Assembly (NCBI GenBank): GCA_947593975.1
Contig: CANQDW010000001.1
Location: 1-64,000 of the forward strand
Direction: 5' to 3'
From: an uncultured Lachnospiraceae bacterium
Lineage (GTDB): Bacteria; Bacillota; Clostridia; Lachnospirales; Lachnospiraceae
Length of the DNA: 64,000 nucleotides
The notes beneath the pieces were generated by a model that was given only the letters and a program-made list of their open reading frames with translations, was not told the origin of the DNA and searched no databases. This document shows positions 27,701 through 36,166 of this stretch, piece after piece. The stretch's first letter is position 1; the number at the start of each line of letters is the position of its first letter. A program made the translations under genes and the position numbers.

Positions 27701-28296
27701 TTTATCGTATCTCCCCAGAGTTCTATCCTGTACGGGACTTCCTCGGTAAGAGGGTATATATCCGCGATCCCGCCCCTTATCGAAAACTGCCCCGGCATCT
27801 CAACCTGCGTGGTATTCTCATATCCAAGAGCCGAAAGCTCTTTTCTAAGCTCCGCAAGGTCAATGCATCCGTCCACGGCAAACTTTATTACCTGTTTTTC
27901 ATAACACGTCCCGGGGACACAGTGCTCCATTCCGCAGTCAAGCGTAGTAATGATAACCGCGGGGCTTTTCGAAAGGATCTGCTTCATCACCTGCATACGC
28001 TCTTTTACTATCGTATGTCCGTGAACGTCTGCGCTGTAAAATATTATATCCTTTGAAGGGTACCAAAAAACAGGCATGCCGTACAGCTTCATATCATCAT
28101 AAAGCTCGCGTGCCTTCGCTTCACTGTAAGTTATGATCACTTTATACTTATATCCTTCGCCCAGGCCGCTTATCAAATGGCATTTCTGCGTATCCACGCA
28201 TCCGGATATGAACACGGGCGTCCTGCCGCGCGCAACGCCTTCCCTTGCTTCCCTGAATTCCGAAAGTTCATTTAATGGTTCCGTTAACGCTTTCAA
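24727..28296 (-). CDS. mfd: transcription-repair coupling factor
   Basis: Mfd removes RNA polymerase stalled at lesions and recruits UvrA. The 1189 residues match the family. The N-terminal UvrB-like domain includes MPGQFSIRGGIADIYPL, the RNAP-interaction domain follows (GDYVVHENHGLGIYRGI), then the RecG-like translocase with Walker A ICGDVGYGKTEIA, LIIDEEQRFGV, LTLSATPIPRTLHMSL and QLRGRVGRS. The C-terminal D7 domain is present. It starts with TTG at 28296, GGGAG lying 8 bases upstream. It is 13 bases after pth and overlaps the PPIase gene. Confidence 0.98.
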   Translation of the reverse strand: MKALTEPLNELSEFREAREGVARGRTPVFISGCVDTQKCHLISGLGEGYKYKVIITYSEAKARELYDDMKLYGMPVFWYPSKDIIFYSADVHGHTIVKERMQVMKQILSKSPAVIITTLDCGMEHCVPGTCYEKQVIKFAVDGCIDLAELRKELSALGYENTTQVEMPGQFSIRGGIADIYPLTEEVPYRIELWGDTINSIHAFDVDSQRSIDSVSEFTLYSATEIMADEDRILKGLAKIGDEIKKYEAKFMKERNTQAAGNLRKSFEQLKENIEYYKGMAGLESYLRYFYDETESFYEYFDEDETIFFIDEPNMTYEHGSAVFLEFSESMKNRLEKGYIIPGQMDVLYQPAEIFGKLGRRRTVMLSAIDTRPKHIEYESVHTLSVQSVQSYNGKFDIMVKDLEKWKKNGYRILVFSPSTTRAKRLSESLNEYGISAFYSDREDRVLDKGEIMTAYGSIHKGFFYPQIRFAVITEADIFGGKKTKKRRKRYSGKAIQSFSELSAGDYVVHENHGLGIYRGIEKIEVDKIIKDYLKIEYAKDGVLYIPATGLSALQKYSASAEAGKRKPKLNKLNSREWYNTKTRVRSEIKDIAKDLVELYAKRQEKTGYRYGEDTVWQKEFEEMFPYEETEDQLAAIEDTKRDMQSTRIMDRLICGDVGYGKTEIAIRAAFKAVSEGKQVAYLVPTTILAQQHYNTFVQRMQDFPVNIAMLSRFCTPAEIKKSLEKLRKGNIDIVIGTHRLLSKDVAFKDLGLLIIDEEQRFGVAHKEKIKQMKDSIDVLTLSATPIPRTLHMSLAGIRDMSVLDVPPMDRLPVQTFVMEHNDEIIREAITREISRGGQVYYVYNRVNNIDVITNMVAKLVPEANVTFAHGQMSERVLENIMFDFIHGDIDVLVSTTIIETGLDIANVNTIIIDEADRMGLSQLYQLRGRVGRSNRTAYAFLMYKRDKMLKEEAEKRLAAIKEFTDLGSGFKIAMRDLEIRGAGNILGAEQHGHIEAVGYDLYCKMLNDAVAALKGEKTEEETVFETSVDMEVDAYIPSSYIKSEFHKLEMYKRIADIENEDEMSDCRDELMDRFGKYPDAVQNLMEIALIKSKAHMVYVTQVTHKKDKSSLKANKPQDVITFMLYENAPFDINKIPLFLEGESKRLKFEAEGRPRFVYRLKDGEDLFEIIRRLLDKMKILIMGDDTTI

Positions 28297-28309
28297 TAAT
28301 AATCTCCCG

Positions 28310-28873
28310 TTAATTGTTATGTCTGTTCATGGCTTCATCTATTCCATACAAAATATAATCCCTGCATGCTTCGCTTCCCTTTGCGAGCATGGTTCTCATC
28401 TGTTCATTCTCTTCATCCGAAAATCTTCCGAGAACATAATCCTTAAGATCCCATTTTTCCGGTTTCTTACCCACGCCTATCTTCATCCTCGGAAATCTGT
28501 CCGTCCCAAGTTCCGCAATTATATTTTTTATCCCGTTATGTCCTCCCGCGCTGCCGCTCCTTCGCATACGTATCCTGCCTATATCCATGCTGACGTCGTC
28601 ATAGATGACCATAAGCTCGCTTTCCGGATCTATCTTATAATAATTCACAAGGCTTCGTATGCTTTCGCCGCTTAGGTTCATATATGTCTGCGGCATTGCA
28701 AGCAGCGCTTTGTTTCCGCATATAAAACCTTTCCCGCATATCGCCTTATGTTCCTTATCATTCATCTGAATGTTATTATCATCCGCTATCCTCGTCACCA
28801 CGTTAAAACCGACATTATGCCTTGTCCCCGCGTACTCCCTGCCCGGATTTCCAAGACCGACTATTATATACAT
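28310..28873 (-). CDS. pth: aminoacyl-tRNA hydrolase
   Basis: Pth recycles peptidyl-tRNA released from ribosomes. The 187-residue protein has VGLGNPGREYAGTRHNVGF with the catalytic His, MPQTYMNLSGESI, the YDDVSMDIGRIRMRRSGS loop and GGHNGIKNI. GAAAGGGG precedes the ATG. It is the first gene of the pth-mfd-PPIase-glycosidase operon; pth-mfd linkage is common in Firmicutes. Confidence 0.97.
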   Translation of the reverse strand: MYIIVGLGNPGREYAGTRHNVGFNVVTRIADDNNIQMNDKEHKAICGKGFICGNKALLAMPQTYMNLSGESIRSLVNYYKIDPESELMVIYDDVSMDIGRIRMRRSGSAGGHNGIKNIIAELGTDRFPRMKIGVGKKPEKWDLKDYVLGRFSDEENEQMRTMLAKGSEACRDYILYGIDEAMNRHNN

Positions 28874-28958
28874 ATTATCCCCTTTCAGTAAAGAACTGCT
28901 ACATCAATCTCTTAATGCAGCAGTCCATATCATTTGTCACTACGTTAATATCAGATAT

Positions 28959-30287
28959 TTAATTTGACGCCTTCTTATGGAATATCCTCATGAAGAAATT
29001 ATACATTCCCGGTTTGTATACCCCGCCGTCATGTCCGCCGCCCGGCACTTCATAGAATATATGCGGCACGCCGTTTTCTTTTAACGCCTCATGGTACTCC
29101 ATAGGGAACTGCTTAACAACGCTGTCATTTCCGCCCTTTACTATCATTACAAGCGTATCATCCATATATTTGTCCTGCAGGGTAAACGTTTCCTTTGTAA
29201 ACAGCCCCGTATCGGTTACTCCGTTATCCGTAAAGTCAAAGATTCCCGGAGCGGGACAGAATGCGCCGATATATCTGAACGTATCCTGAAGCGCAAATCC
29301 CAAATGGAGCGTTACTCTGCCTCCCATTGAGAATCCGCCTATCGCCGTATACTCACGTTCCGTAAGCGTTGAATAATTCTCGTTAATATATGGCATAAGG
29401 CACTCCTGCAGATCGTTCAGGAAATTGTTGTATCCTTTATAATGCTCGACGCTAAAGAAAGGATCCGAACCCTGTCCGTTTGCTTCATTGGCGCAGCAGC
29501 TTGGGAATACCGCTATCATCTCTTCGGCGTCGCCGTTTGCGATCGCGTTCCATATTACATTCTGTACGTTATCAGCCGGAAGCGACCCCTCGTTTCCTCC
29601 TATGCCGTGGCAAAGGTATACTACCGGATATTTTTTATCTTCCGTGTAGCCCTTAGGAAGCGCTACCTTAGCTTTGCGCTGTACTACGGCGCCGTCTTTT
29701 ATCACCGTGGAGTCATAAGTAATATCTTCCAGTACGCCTTCATTCTCAGGGATCTTTGCATCAAACCCATCCGGTACCGGATAACTTTCATAATTCTCAT
29801 CGCCCAGATACTGCGCGATAGGTTCCATTTCATCTGCAGGCTCCGCCGTAGGATCCGGAGCTTTAGTTGCATCCGGCTGCTTTGTAACATCCGGCTGCGG
29901 ACCGGATAAAGGAGCGTTCGTCTGCTGAGGCGGCAGGGTTGCCTCTGCCTCGCTCGGCTTAATGGTAACTTTCACTTTTCCAAGTTTTGTTGTTTTTTTC
30001 TTATATACCTCTTTCACGGTAATATTAACCTTTCCGGCTTTCTTAGCCTTAATAATACCGCTCTTTGACACTGACGCTTTTGCTTTTTGTGAAGAAACAT
30101 ATTTGTAAACCGCTTTTTTCTTCTTATTCTTTATGACGATCTTTTTCTTCTCGCCAACCGACATCGTAATATTTTTGTTCTTAATGCCCGCTTTCTTTGC
30201 CGCGCGCATAACATCGGATGATGCGCCCGTAAATACAAGCCCGAAAGCAAGCGCAATACAGATAAATTTCTTTATCATACCCTTCAT
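28959..30287 (-). CDS. secreted esterase (feruloyl-esterase/EstD type) with N-terminal Ig-like domain
   Basis: The 442-residue protein has a signal peptide (FICIALAFGLVFTGASS). A lysine-rich BIG2/Ig-like domain follows (ITMSVGEKKKIVIKNKKKK to LGKVKVTIKP), then a Pro/Thr/Asp linker and an alpha/beta-hydrolase domain. The hydrolase has the oxyanion strand YLCHGIGGNEGS, the nucleophile elbow GGFSMGGR and a plausible Asp (GGNDS) and His (GGGHDGG). This pattern is that of feruloyl or acetyl-xylan esterases acting on plant polysaccharide; the exact substrate is unknown. It shares its linker style with the GH39-like enzyme. Confidence 0.87.
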   Translation of the reverse strand: MKGMIKKFICIALAFGLVFTGASSDVMRAAKKAGIKNKNITMSVGEKKKIVIKNKKKKAVYKYVSSQKAKASVSKSGIIKAKKAGKVNITVKEVYKKKTTKLGKVKVTIKPSEAEATLPPQQTNAPLSGPQPDVTKQPDATKAPDPTAEPADEMEPIAQYLGDENYESYPVPDGFDAKIPENEGVLEDITYDSTVIKDGAVVQRKAKVALPKGYTEDKKYPVVYLCHGIGGNEGSLPADNVQNVIWNAIANGDAEEMIAVFPSCCANEANGQGSDPFFSVEHYKGYNNFLNDLQECLMPYINENYSTLTEREYTAIGGFSMGGRVTLHLGFALQDTFRYIGAFCPAPGIFDFTDNGVTDTGLFTKETFTLQDKYMDDTLVMIVKGGNDSVVKQFPMEYHEALKENGVPHIFYEVPGGGHDGGVYKPGMYNFFMRIFHKKASN

Positions 30288-30357
30288 AACAGCCTTCCCC
30301 TCTCAAGTATATTTTATTACAAGCTTTATTATATAATTACTTTACATTAGATGTCAA

Positions 30358-31785
30358 TTACTGTTTCTCGCTATGGGGCAGGCTCACCCTGAAAAATCTC
30401 CTTGCAAGATGACGCGCGTTAAACGGCACGAGCGGATACAGATAGCTTCTGCCTTTGAACGTCTTGTTAAACACAAGGCCCGCGACCGCAAGAAGGATGC
30501 CTCCTATATATCCGTATATCCCAAATAATGAAGTGGCTATAAGAGTAATGATCCTTAAGAACTTAAGCGCATAGCCAAGCTCAAAATTGACCTGCGTATA
30601 ATTTGCTACCGCAACAAACGCCATATACAGCATTATTTCCGCGTTAAACCAGCCCGAACTTACGGTAAAATCCCCAAGCACGATACCTGCGACTACGCTT
30701 AACGGCGTACTTAACATATTAGGCGTATTAAGCGAGGCGAGCCTTAGCCCGTCTATCGCAAACTCCAGTATGAGAAGCTGGATTATTATAGGTATATTTA
30801 TCGGGTCGTCGATCATTATAAATTTAAGGCAGTCCGGTATATACGACGGATGCATTATCAAAAGAAGAAACGTCGGCGACAGAAGGAGCGCCGCAATATT
30901 TATTATAAACCTCGAAAGCCTGAGATACGTTCCCGTAACCGGCGGAAAATAATAATCGTCGGCATCTTCAACGATATCGAACATCGACGTAGGCACAATG
31001 ATCGCGGACGGCGAATTATCGACAAGGATAGCTATATTTCCTTCCAAGATACACGCCGCCGTGGTGTCGGGCCTTTCCGAAAATTTGAATTTCGGGAAAG
31101 GGTTGTACCACCTATGCGGATAAAAGCACTCCACAAAGCTTTCCTGGTTCATCGTGAGAGAATCGACATCTATAGCGGCAATCCGCCTCTCCACTTCTTT
31201 TAATACATCCTTTTCCACCCTGTCCGACATATAAGATACGACCACGTCGGTTTTGGAACTTTTTCCCACGGAGTGTATCTTCATCACAAGTTCGGGATTG
31301 CGTATGCGCCTCCGGATCAGCGCGGTATTAAATACAACCGTCTCAACAAAGCCGTCGCGCGAACCTCTCATTACTTTATCTTTCTCGGGTTCATCCACGC
31401 CTCTTGCCGGATAAGTCCTGAAATCCGTTCCGATAAGCATATCGTAGCCATCCACAAGAAGGATGGGTATCCCCGCCATGAACGACCGGATAAATGCATC
31501 CTTATCGCCGATAAGGTCACATTCCCCGTACGGCACAAACCCTTTCATGAACCCTTCCGCATCCTCCGGCATTTCGTCCGCCTGTACCTTAAACAGAAAT
31601 TCCATGACCTTTTCCATAACTTCATCTTTGCAGAACCCGTCTATAAAGTAATAGCATGCCTTTTTTCCCCCGATAAAAAAAGGCTTTTCCATCACGTCAA
31701 AGCTATCCTTTACATGTATCAGATCATCCAGATATTTTTTATTCTTTTCATAATCTGCTGAAAATTTTGATTGGTTTACCGGCAT
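30358..31785 (-). CDS. spoVAF: GerA-family spore germination protein, SpoVAF type
   Basis: The 475-residue protein has an N-terminal soluble domain of about 280 residues and a membrane domain with about five helices (IINIAALLLSPTFLLLIM onward). Diagnostic stretches are RSFMAGIPILLVDGYD, RGSRDGFVETVVFNTALIRRRIR and FAIDGLRLASLNTPNMLSTPLS. GerA-family proteins act in germinant sensing or DPA release in the spore inner membrane. SpoVAF normally sits at the end of a spoVA operon, but no spoVA genes are adjacent. The start is set to ATG 31785, with TTGGAG 9 bases upstream, rather than the TTG at 31800 that lies within the ribosome site. Confidence 0.88.
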   Translation of the reverse strand: MPVNQSKFSADYEKNKKYLDDLIHVKDSFDVMEKPFFIGGKKACYYFIDGFCKDEVMEKVMEFLFKVQADEMPEDAEGFMKGFVPYGECDLIGDKDAFIRSFMAGIPILLVDGYDMLIGTDFRTYPARGVDEPEKDKVMRGSRDGFVETVVFNTALIRRRIRNPELVMKIHSVGKSSKTDVVVSYMSDRVEKDVLKEVERRIAAIDVDSLTMNQESFVECFYPHRWYNPFPKFKFSERPDTTAACILEGNIAILVDNSPSAIIVPTSMFDIVEDADDYYFPPVTGTYLRLSRFIINIAALLLSPTFLLLIMHPSYIPDCLKFIMIDDPINIPIIIQLLILEFAIDGLRLASLNTPNMLSTPLSVVAGIVLGDFTVSSGWFNAEIMLYMAFVAVANYTQVNFELGYALKFLRIITLIATSLFGIYGYIGGILLAVAGLVFNKTFKGRSYLYPLVPFNARHLARRFFRVSLPHSEKQ

Positions 31786-31904
31786 ATTTATCAACTCCAA
31801 AAATATTTACAACTTAGTATGTGAAAATAAATGGCAAATATTCATGGAACTATCAGTTTTAATATGCTAAAATGTAGCCGTACAAAAAAAAGGAGGCGAC
31901 AGAT

Positions 31905-32081
31905 ATGGAACTGCCAAAAGACCCGGTAATACTTTTAAGTTATGTAAATACGCTGCTAAGAGACAGATACGGCAGCCTTAAGGAGCTATGTTCCGCCATG
32001 TCCGTATGCGAATCAGACATCACAGAGCCCCTGGCTGCCATTGATTATGTTTATAACGAAAAAACCAATCAGTTTGTATGA
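31905..32081 (+). CDS. DUF4250 small protein (58 residues)
   Basis: The short frame is preceded by AAAGGAGG, 8 bases before the ATG. It encodes MELPKDPVILLSYVNTLLRD and continues with a predicted small helical fold ending NEKTNQFV. The PKDPVxLLSYVNTxLRD opening and the terminal NQFV are the pattern I recognise as DUF4250, found in Clostridia and other anaerobes with no known function. The SLKELCSAMSVCESDI segment looks like a degenerate helix-turn-helix, so DNA or RNA binding is possible. Its last 13 bases overlap the 3' end of glgB on the opposite strand. Confidence 0.87.
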   Translation: MELPKDPVILLSYVNTLLRDRYGSLKELCSAMSVCESDITEPLAAIDYVYNEKTNQFV

Positions 32082-34297
32082 GGTTTCTTCCTCTCCGTAT
32101 AATTATACTCAAACACCCTTGCGGAAAGCGGCGGGAGTTTTATCTTAAGGCTGTAGTCCCGTCCGTAATATTCTTCCTTAACCGCCTTTAAAACTTTTTC
32201 CTGCGCGCGTCCTTCGCCGCCGAATATCACATCGTCCGAATTAAGTATCTCGGTATATTTTCCCGGACACAAAACGCCTATCTTATAAACCTCGTGTTCC
32301 ACAGGGGTAAAGTTAAATATAAAGAGCAGATGCTTTTTCGTGCCCGAACCCCGCCTTACAAATGAAACTACGCTGTTTTTATTATCATCGCAGGTAAGCC
32401 ATTCAAAACCTATAGGGTCGCAGTCATTATAATACATCGAATCATTCGACACATAAAGTTCATTAAGTTTCCTGATAAAATTCCTGACCCCGGCGTGCGC
32501 CTCATACTCCAACAGATCCCATTCAAGCGAAACCGCTTCGTTCCATTCATGCGTCTGCGCAAATTCCTGTCCCATGAACAGAAGCTTCTTTCCGGGATGC
32601 GCGTACATAAACGCATACGCCGTCTTAAGATTGGCAAATTTATGCGGCATATCCCCCGGCATCTTATATATCATCGACGCCTTTCCGTGAACTACTTCGT
32701 CATGCGAAAGCACCTGGATAAAATTCTCGCTGTAAGCATACATCATGCTAAAGCACAATTTGTTATGGTTGCCCGCGCGAAACAGCGGATCGGTTTTCAT
32801 ATAATCCAGAAAATCGTTCATCCAGCCCATATTCCATTTAAACATAAATCCAAGCCCGCCGAACTCTACCGGCGCGGTAACGCCCGCCCATGCCGTAGAC
32901 TCCTCCGCTATCATGTACAGCCCCGGAGCCTGGCTTTCTATAACGGAATTAAGGTGCCCAAAGAATCTTATAACATCTTTATTGTCATTGCTTCCGTCAG
33001 GGTTAGGCAGCCACTGCCCGTCCTGCTTGCCGTAATCCAGATACAGCATCGATGCGACCGCGTCTACCCTTAACGCGTCTATATGAAATTCATTCGCCCA
33101 GTACAGTGCGTTTGAAAGCAGGAAATTACACACTTCGTTGCTTGAATAGTCAAATATATAAGTTCCCCAGTCGGGATGTTCGCCCTTTCTCGGGTCGCTG
33201 TATTCATATAAAGGCGTGCCGTCAAACCTTCCAAGCCCGTGCGCGTCCCTCGGGAAATGCGCCGGAACCCAGTCCAGTATAACCGATATCCCGTAAGAAT
33301 GGAGCTTATCCACAAAATATTTGAAATCTTTAGGCGTCCCGTATCTGCTTGTCGGCGCATAATAACCCGTAACCTGGTATCCCCACGAACCGTCAAACGG
33401 ATACTCCGATATGCCCATGAGCTCAACATGGGTATAATCCATTTCTTTAAGGTAACTTCCAAGCTCGTCCGCAAGCTGAGTATAGCTGTAAAAGCTGCCG
33501 TCGGGATTTCTTCTCCATGAACCTATATGGCACTCGTATATGGACATCGGCATCCTCTGCCTGTCGCTTCGGGTAATGCTTTTTCTTTTATTCATCCATA
33601 CATTATCTTTCCACGTATAGCCGTCCGGATCGTATACCACGGACGCATTCTGCGGCCTTATCTCGCAGTACGATGCGTAAGGGTCTGTCTTAAATACAGT
33701 CTCGCCGGCAGCGGTCGTTATGCTGTACTTGTATACGGCGCCCTCGCCTATGCCGGGAATGAAAAGTTCATGTATGCCTGAATTTTCAAGCCTTCTCATC
33801 TGGTGAAGCCTCTTGTCCCACATATTAAAATCACCGACAACGCTCACAGACCTTGCGTTAGGCGCCCACACGGCAAACAGCGTTCCGCTCACTCCGTTTA
33901 TCTCCATGATATGCGCGCCCAGTTTTTTATATATCTGATAATGCGTGCCTTCGGCAAAAAGATACTTGTCCAAATCGCCGATCACGGGTTCATATATATA
34001 AGGGTCTTTATATGTTATTATATCTTCTTGTGAATACTGCACGCTGTATTCATATGAGCCGATACTTCCTTTATCGTCGTACAGCGCAAAAAAGCCCTCG
34101 TTTCCCACGCTTTCCATATCGTATGTTTTTTTGCCGCACACAATGCTTATCTTTCCGGCGCCGGGCCTGTACGCGGCGAATATAACGCCGCCGTCACATT
34201 TGTGACGCCCGAGGAGCCTCTGGGGATTATCGCATTCCCCCGCTATTATACGGTCGTAGCACTGCCAGTCCATCCATTTTTCTATTTTATCGCGCAT
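32069..34297 (-). CDS. glgB: 1,4-alpha-glucan branching enzyme
   Basis: GlgB forms alpha-1,6 branches in glycogen. The protein has about 742 residues, with an N-terminal N1 region, a CBM48 module (FAVWAPNARSVSVVGDFNMWD) and a GH13 barrel. Catalytic residues are visible in DALRVDAVASMLYLDYG (Asp nucleophile), MIAEESTAW (Glu) and VLSHDEVVHGK (Asp). The start is ATG 34297 with CAGGAG upstream; a GTG nine bases earlier would crowd that site. It is 35 bases downstream of the phosphohexomutase gene, giving a glucose-1-P/glycogen operon. Confidence 0.96.
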   Translation of the reverse strand: MRDKIEKWMDWQCYDRIIAGECDNPQRLLGRHKCDGGVIFAAYRPGAGKISIVCGKKTYDMESVGNEGFFALYDDKGSIGSYEYSVQYSQEDIITYKDPYIYEPVIGDLDKYLFAEGTHYQIYKKLGAHIMEINGVSGTLFAVWAPNARSVSVVGDFNMWDKRLHQMRRLENSGIHELFIPGIGEGAVYKYSITTAAGETVFKTDPYASYCEIRPQNASVVYDPDGYTWKDNVWMNKRKSITRSDRQRMPMSIYECHIGSWRRNPDGSFYSYTQLADELGSYLKEMDYTHVELMGISEYPFDGSWGYQVTGYYAPTSRYGTPKDFKYFVDKLHSYGISVILDWVPAHFPRDAHGLGRFDGTPLYEYSDPRKGEHPDWGTYIFDYSSNEVCNFLLSNALYWANEFHIDALRVDAVASMLYLDYGKQDGQWLPNPDGSNDNKDVIRFFGHLNSVIESQAPGLYMIAEESTAWAGVTAPVEFGGLGFMFKWNMGWMNDFLDYMKTDPLFRAGNHNKLCFSMMYAYSENFIQVLSHDEVVHGKASMIYKMPGDMPHKFANLKTAYAFMYAHPGKKLLFMGQEFAQTHEWNEAVSLEWDLLEYEAHAGVRNFIRKLNELYVSNDSMYYNDCDPIGFEWLTCDDNKNSVVSFVRRGSGTKKHLLFIFNFTPVEHEVYKIGVLCPGKYTEILNSDDVIFGGEGRAQEKVLKAVKEEYYGRDYSLKIKLPPLSARVFEYNYTERKKPHTN

Positions 34298-34332
34298 AGA
34301 ATCCACTCCTGTATTTTATTATCCCTATAATG

Positions 34333-36069
34333 CTAAGCGGTTATCTCATCGATCATTTTAATCATGGAATCTGCAAAAGCTTTCGACTTTTCTTCCGCGC
34401 CGCTAAGGCTGTCCGCTACTATTCCATAATAGAATTTAACCTTTGGCTCGGTACCCGACGGCCTTACGCAGAACCATGCGTTATTGTCAAGTTCATAATA
34501 AAGTACGTTCGACTTAGGAAGCCCTGTTTCCTTAACCTCGCCCGTCTCCATATCCGTTACGGTATTCTGCATATAATCCCTTGCCGCCATAACTTTGTAT
34601 CCGCCTACCTGCTTCGGCGTATTCTTCCTGAGGGAATCCATGATAGCCTGTATTTTTTCAAGCCCCTCTTTTCCTTTCATTGTAATTGCCGTAACGTCAT
34701 CTTTGTAATAACCGTATCTCTCATACATATCAAGCATAGCGTCCCAAAGCGACTTGCCCTTAGTCTTATAATACGCAGCCGCTTCGCACAGTTTCATAAC
34801 GGCAACGATCGCGTCTTTATCACGCGCGTGGGTTCCCACAAGGCATCCGTAGCTTTCCTCGAAACCAAAGAGATAATGTCCCTCTCCGCTCGTCTCAAAT
34901 CCAAGTATCTGCTGTCCTATATACTTAAATCCCGTAAGGACTTCAATAAGTTTTACTCCGTAATACTTCGCAATGGCGTCCGCCATATTTGAAGAAACGA
35001 TCGTTTTTACCAGAACGCCGTCTGCAGGGAGTCCCTCTGTGGCTTTTCTCTGTCCGATCTCATAATCTCCTATAAGGCAGCCTGACATATTGCCCGTAAG
35101 AGTAATATATTCGCCGCTCTTAACATCCTTAACATACACTCCGAGCCTGTCTGCGTCGGGGTCTGTCGCAAGCACGAGATCCGCATCCTTTTCTTTTGCA
35201 AGTTTAAGCGCAAGTTCAAACGCCTCCGCTGCTTCAGGATTAGGATAGCTTACGGTCGGGAAGTCTCCGTCGGGAAGTTCCTGTTCGGGCACTACATACA
35301 CATTTTTAAAGCCGATTTCCTTAAGGATCCTCCTTGCAGGGATATTGCCTGTTCCGTGAAGCGGCGTATAAACTATTTTAATACTGTCGCCCGCTTCATC
35401 TATACACTCCTGATGTATGATAAGTTTCTTAAGTTCGGCAATGTATCTATCATCGACAGCCTGTCCGATAACTTCATACAGTCCTTTCGCTTTGGCGTCT
35501 TCTTTAGACATTGTCTTTACGGTATTGTAATCCGTTACGGCCTTTACCTCCGCCATGATCCCCGTATCATGAGGCGGCGTGATCTGCGCGCCGTCTTCCC
35601 AGTATACTTTGTATCCGTTATATTCCGGCGGATTGTGGCTCGCGGTTATATTGATCCCGGCGATGCAGCCAAGATTCCTTACCGCAAACGAAAGTTCCGG
35701 AGTAGGCCTTAAACTTTCAAATACATACGCTTTTATCCCGTTTGCGGCAAGGCACAACGCCGCTTCATCCGCAAACTCGGGAGACATCCTCCTGGAATCA
35801 TATGCGATAGCCACGCCCTTTGCCTCGCCATTCTGCTTAATTATATAGTTGGCGAGTCCCTGCGTTGCCTTACGCACTGTATATATATTCATTCGGTTGG
35901 TTCCCGCGCCGATAACTCCTCTTAGCCCCGCGGTGCCAAATTCAAGCTCTTTGTAAAACCTGTCCTGTATTTCCTGTTCATTTCCCTCAAGTTCTTTAAG
36001 CTCCCGTATGGTAGCCTCGTCAAAATACGGATTATCAATCCATGACTGATATATCTCCTTATAATCCAT
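34333..36069 (-). CDS. phospho-sugar mutase (phosphoglucomutase/phosphomannomutase family)
   Basis: The 578-residue alpha-D-phosphohexomutase would interconvert glucose-1-P and glucose-6-P. The phosphoserine loop is GINITASHNPPEYNGYKVYW, the metal site LATDPDADRLGVYV, the sugar loop FGFEESYGCLVGTHARDKDA and the phosphate-binding loop VRPSGTEPKVKFYY. The length and VYWEDGAQITPPHD segment match PgcA-type enzymes. GGGAGG precedes the ATG at 36069. It is cotranscribed with glgB. Whether mannose sugars are also substrates is open. Confidence 0.93.
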   Translation of the reverse strand: MDYKEIYQSWIDNPYFDEATIRELKELEGNEQEIQDRFYKELEFGTAGLRGVIGAGTNRMNIYTVRKATQGLANYIIKQNGEAKGVAIAYDSRRMSPEFADEAALCLAANGIKAYVFESLRPTPELSFAVRNLGCIAGINITASHNPPEYNGYKVYWEDGAQITPPHDTGIMAEVKAVTDYNTVKTMSKEDAKAKGLYEVIGQAVDDRYIAELKKLIIHQECIDEAGDSIKIVYTPLHGTGNIPARRILKEIGFKNVYVVPEQELPDGDFPTVSYPNPEAAEAFELALKLAKEKDADLVLATDPDADRLGVYVKDVKSGEYITLTGNMSGCLIGDYEIGQRKATEGLPADGVLVKTIVSSNMADAIAKYYGVKLIEVLTGFKYIGQQILGFETSGEGHYLFGFEESYGCLVGTHARDKDAIVAVMKLCEAAAYYKTKGKSLWDAMLDMYERYGYYKDDVTAITMKGKEGLEKIQAIMDSLRKNTPKQVGGYKVMAARDYMQNTVTDMETGEVKETGLPKSNVLYYELDNNAWFCVRPSGTEPKVKFYYGIVADSLSGAEEKSKAFADSMIKMIDEITA

Positions 36070-36166
36070 TCATGTATCCTCCCTTAATTTTATTAAATAA
36101 CTATAATTAAAAAACTAATTAATTATACCAATTTTTCAGTTTTTTATCAACCTTATTTTGCCATAA

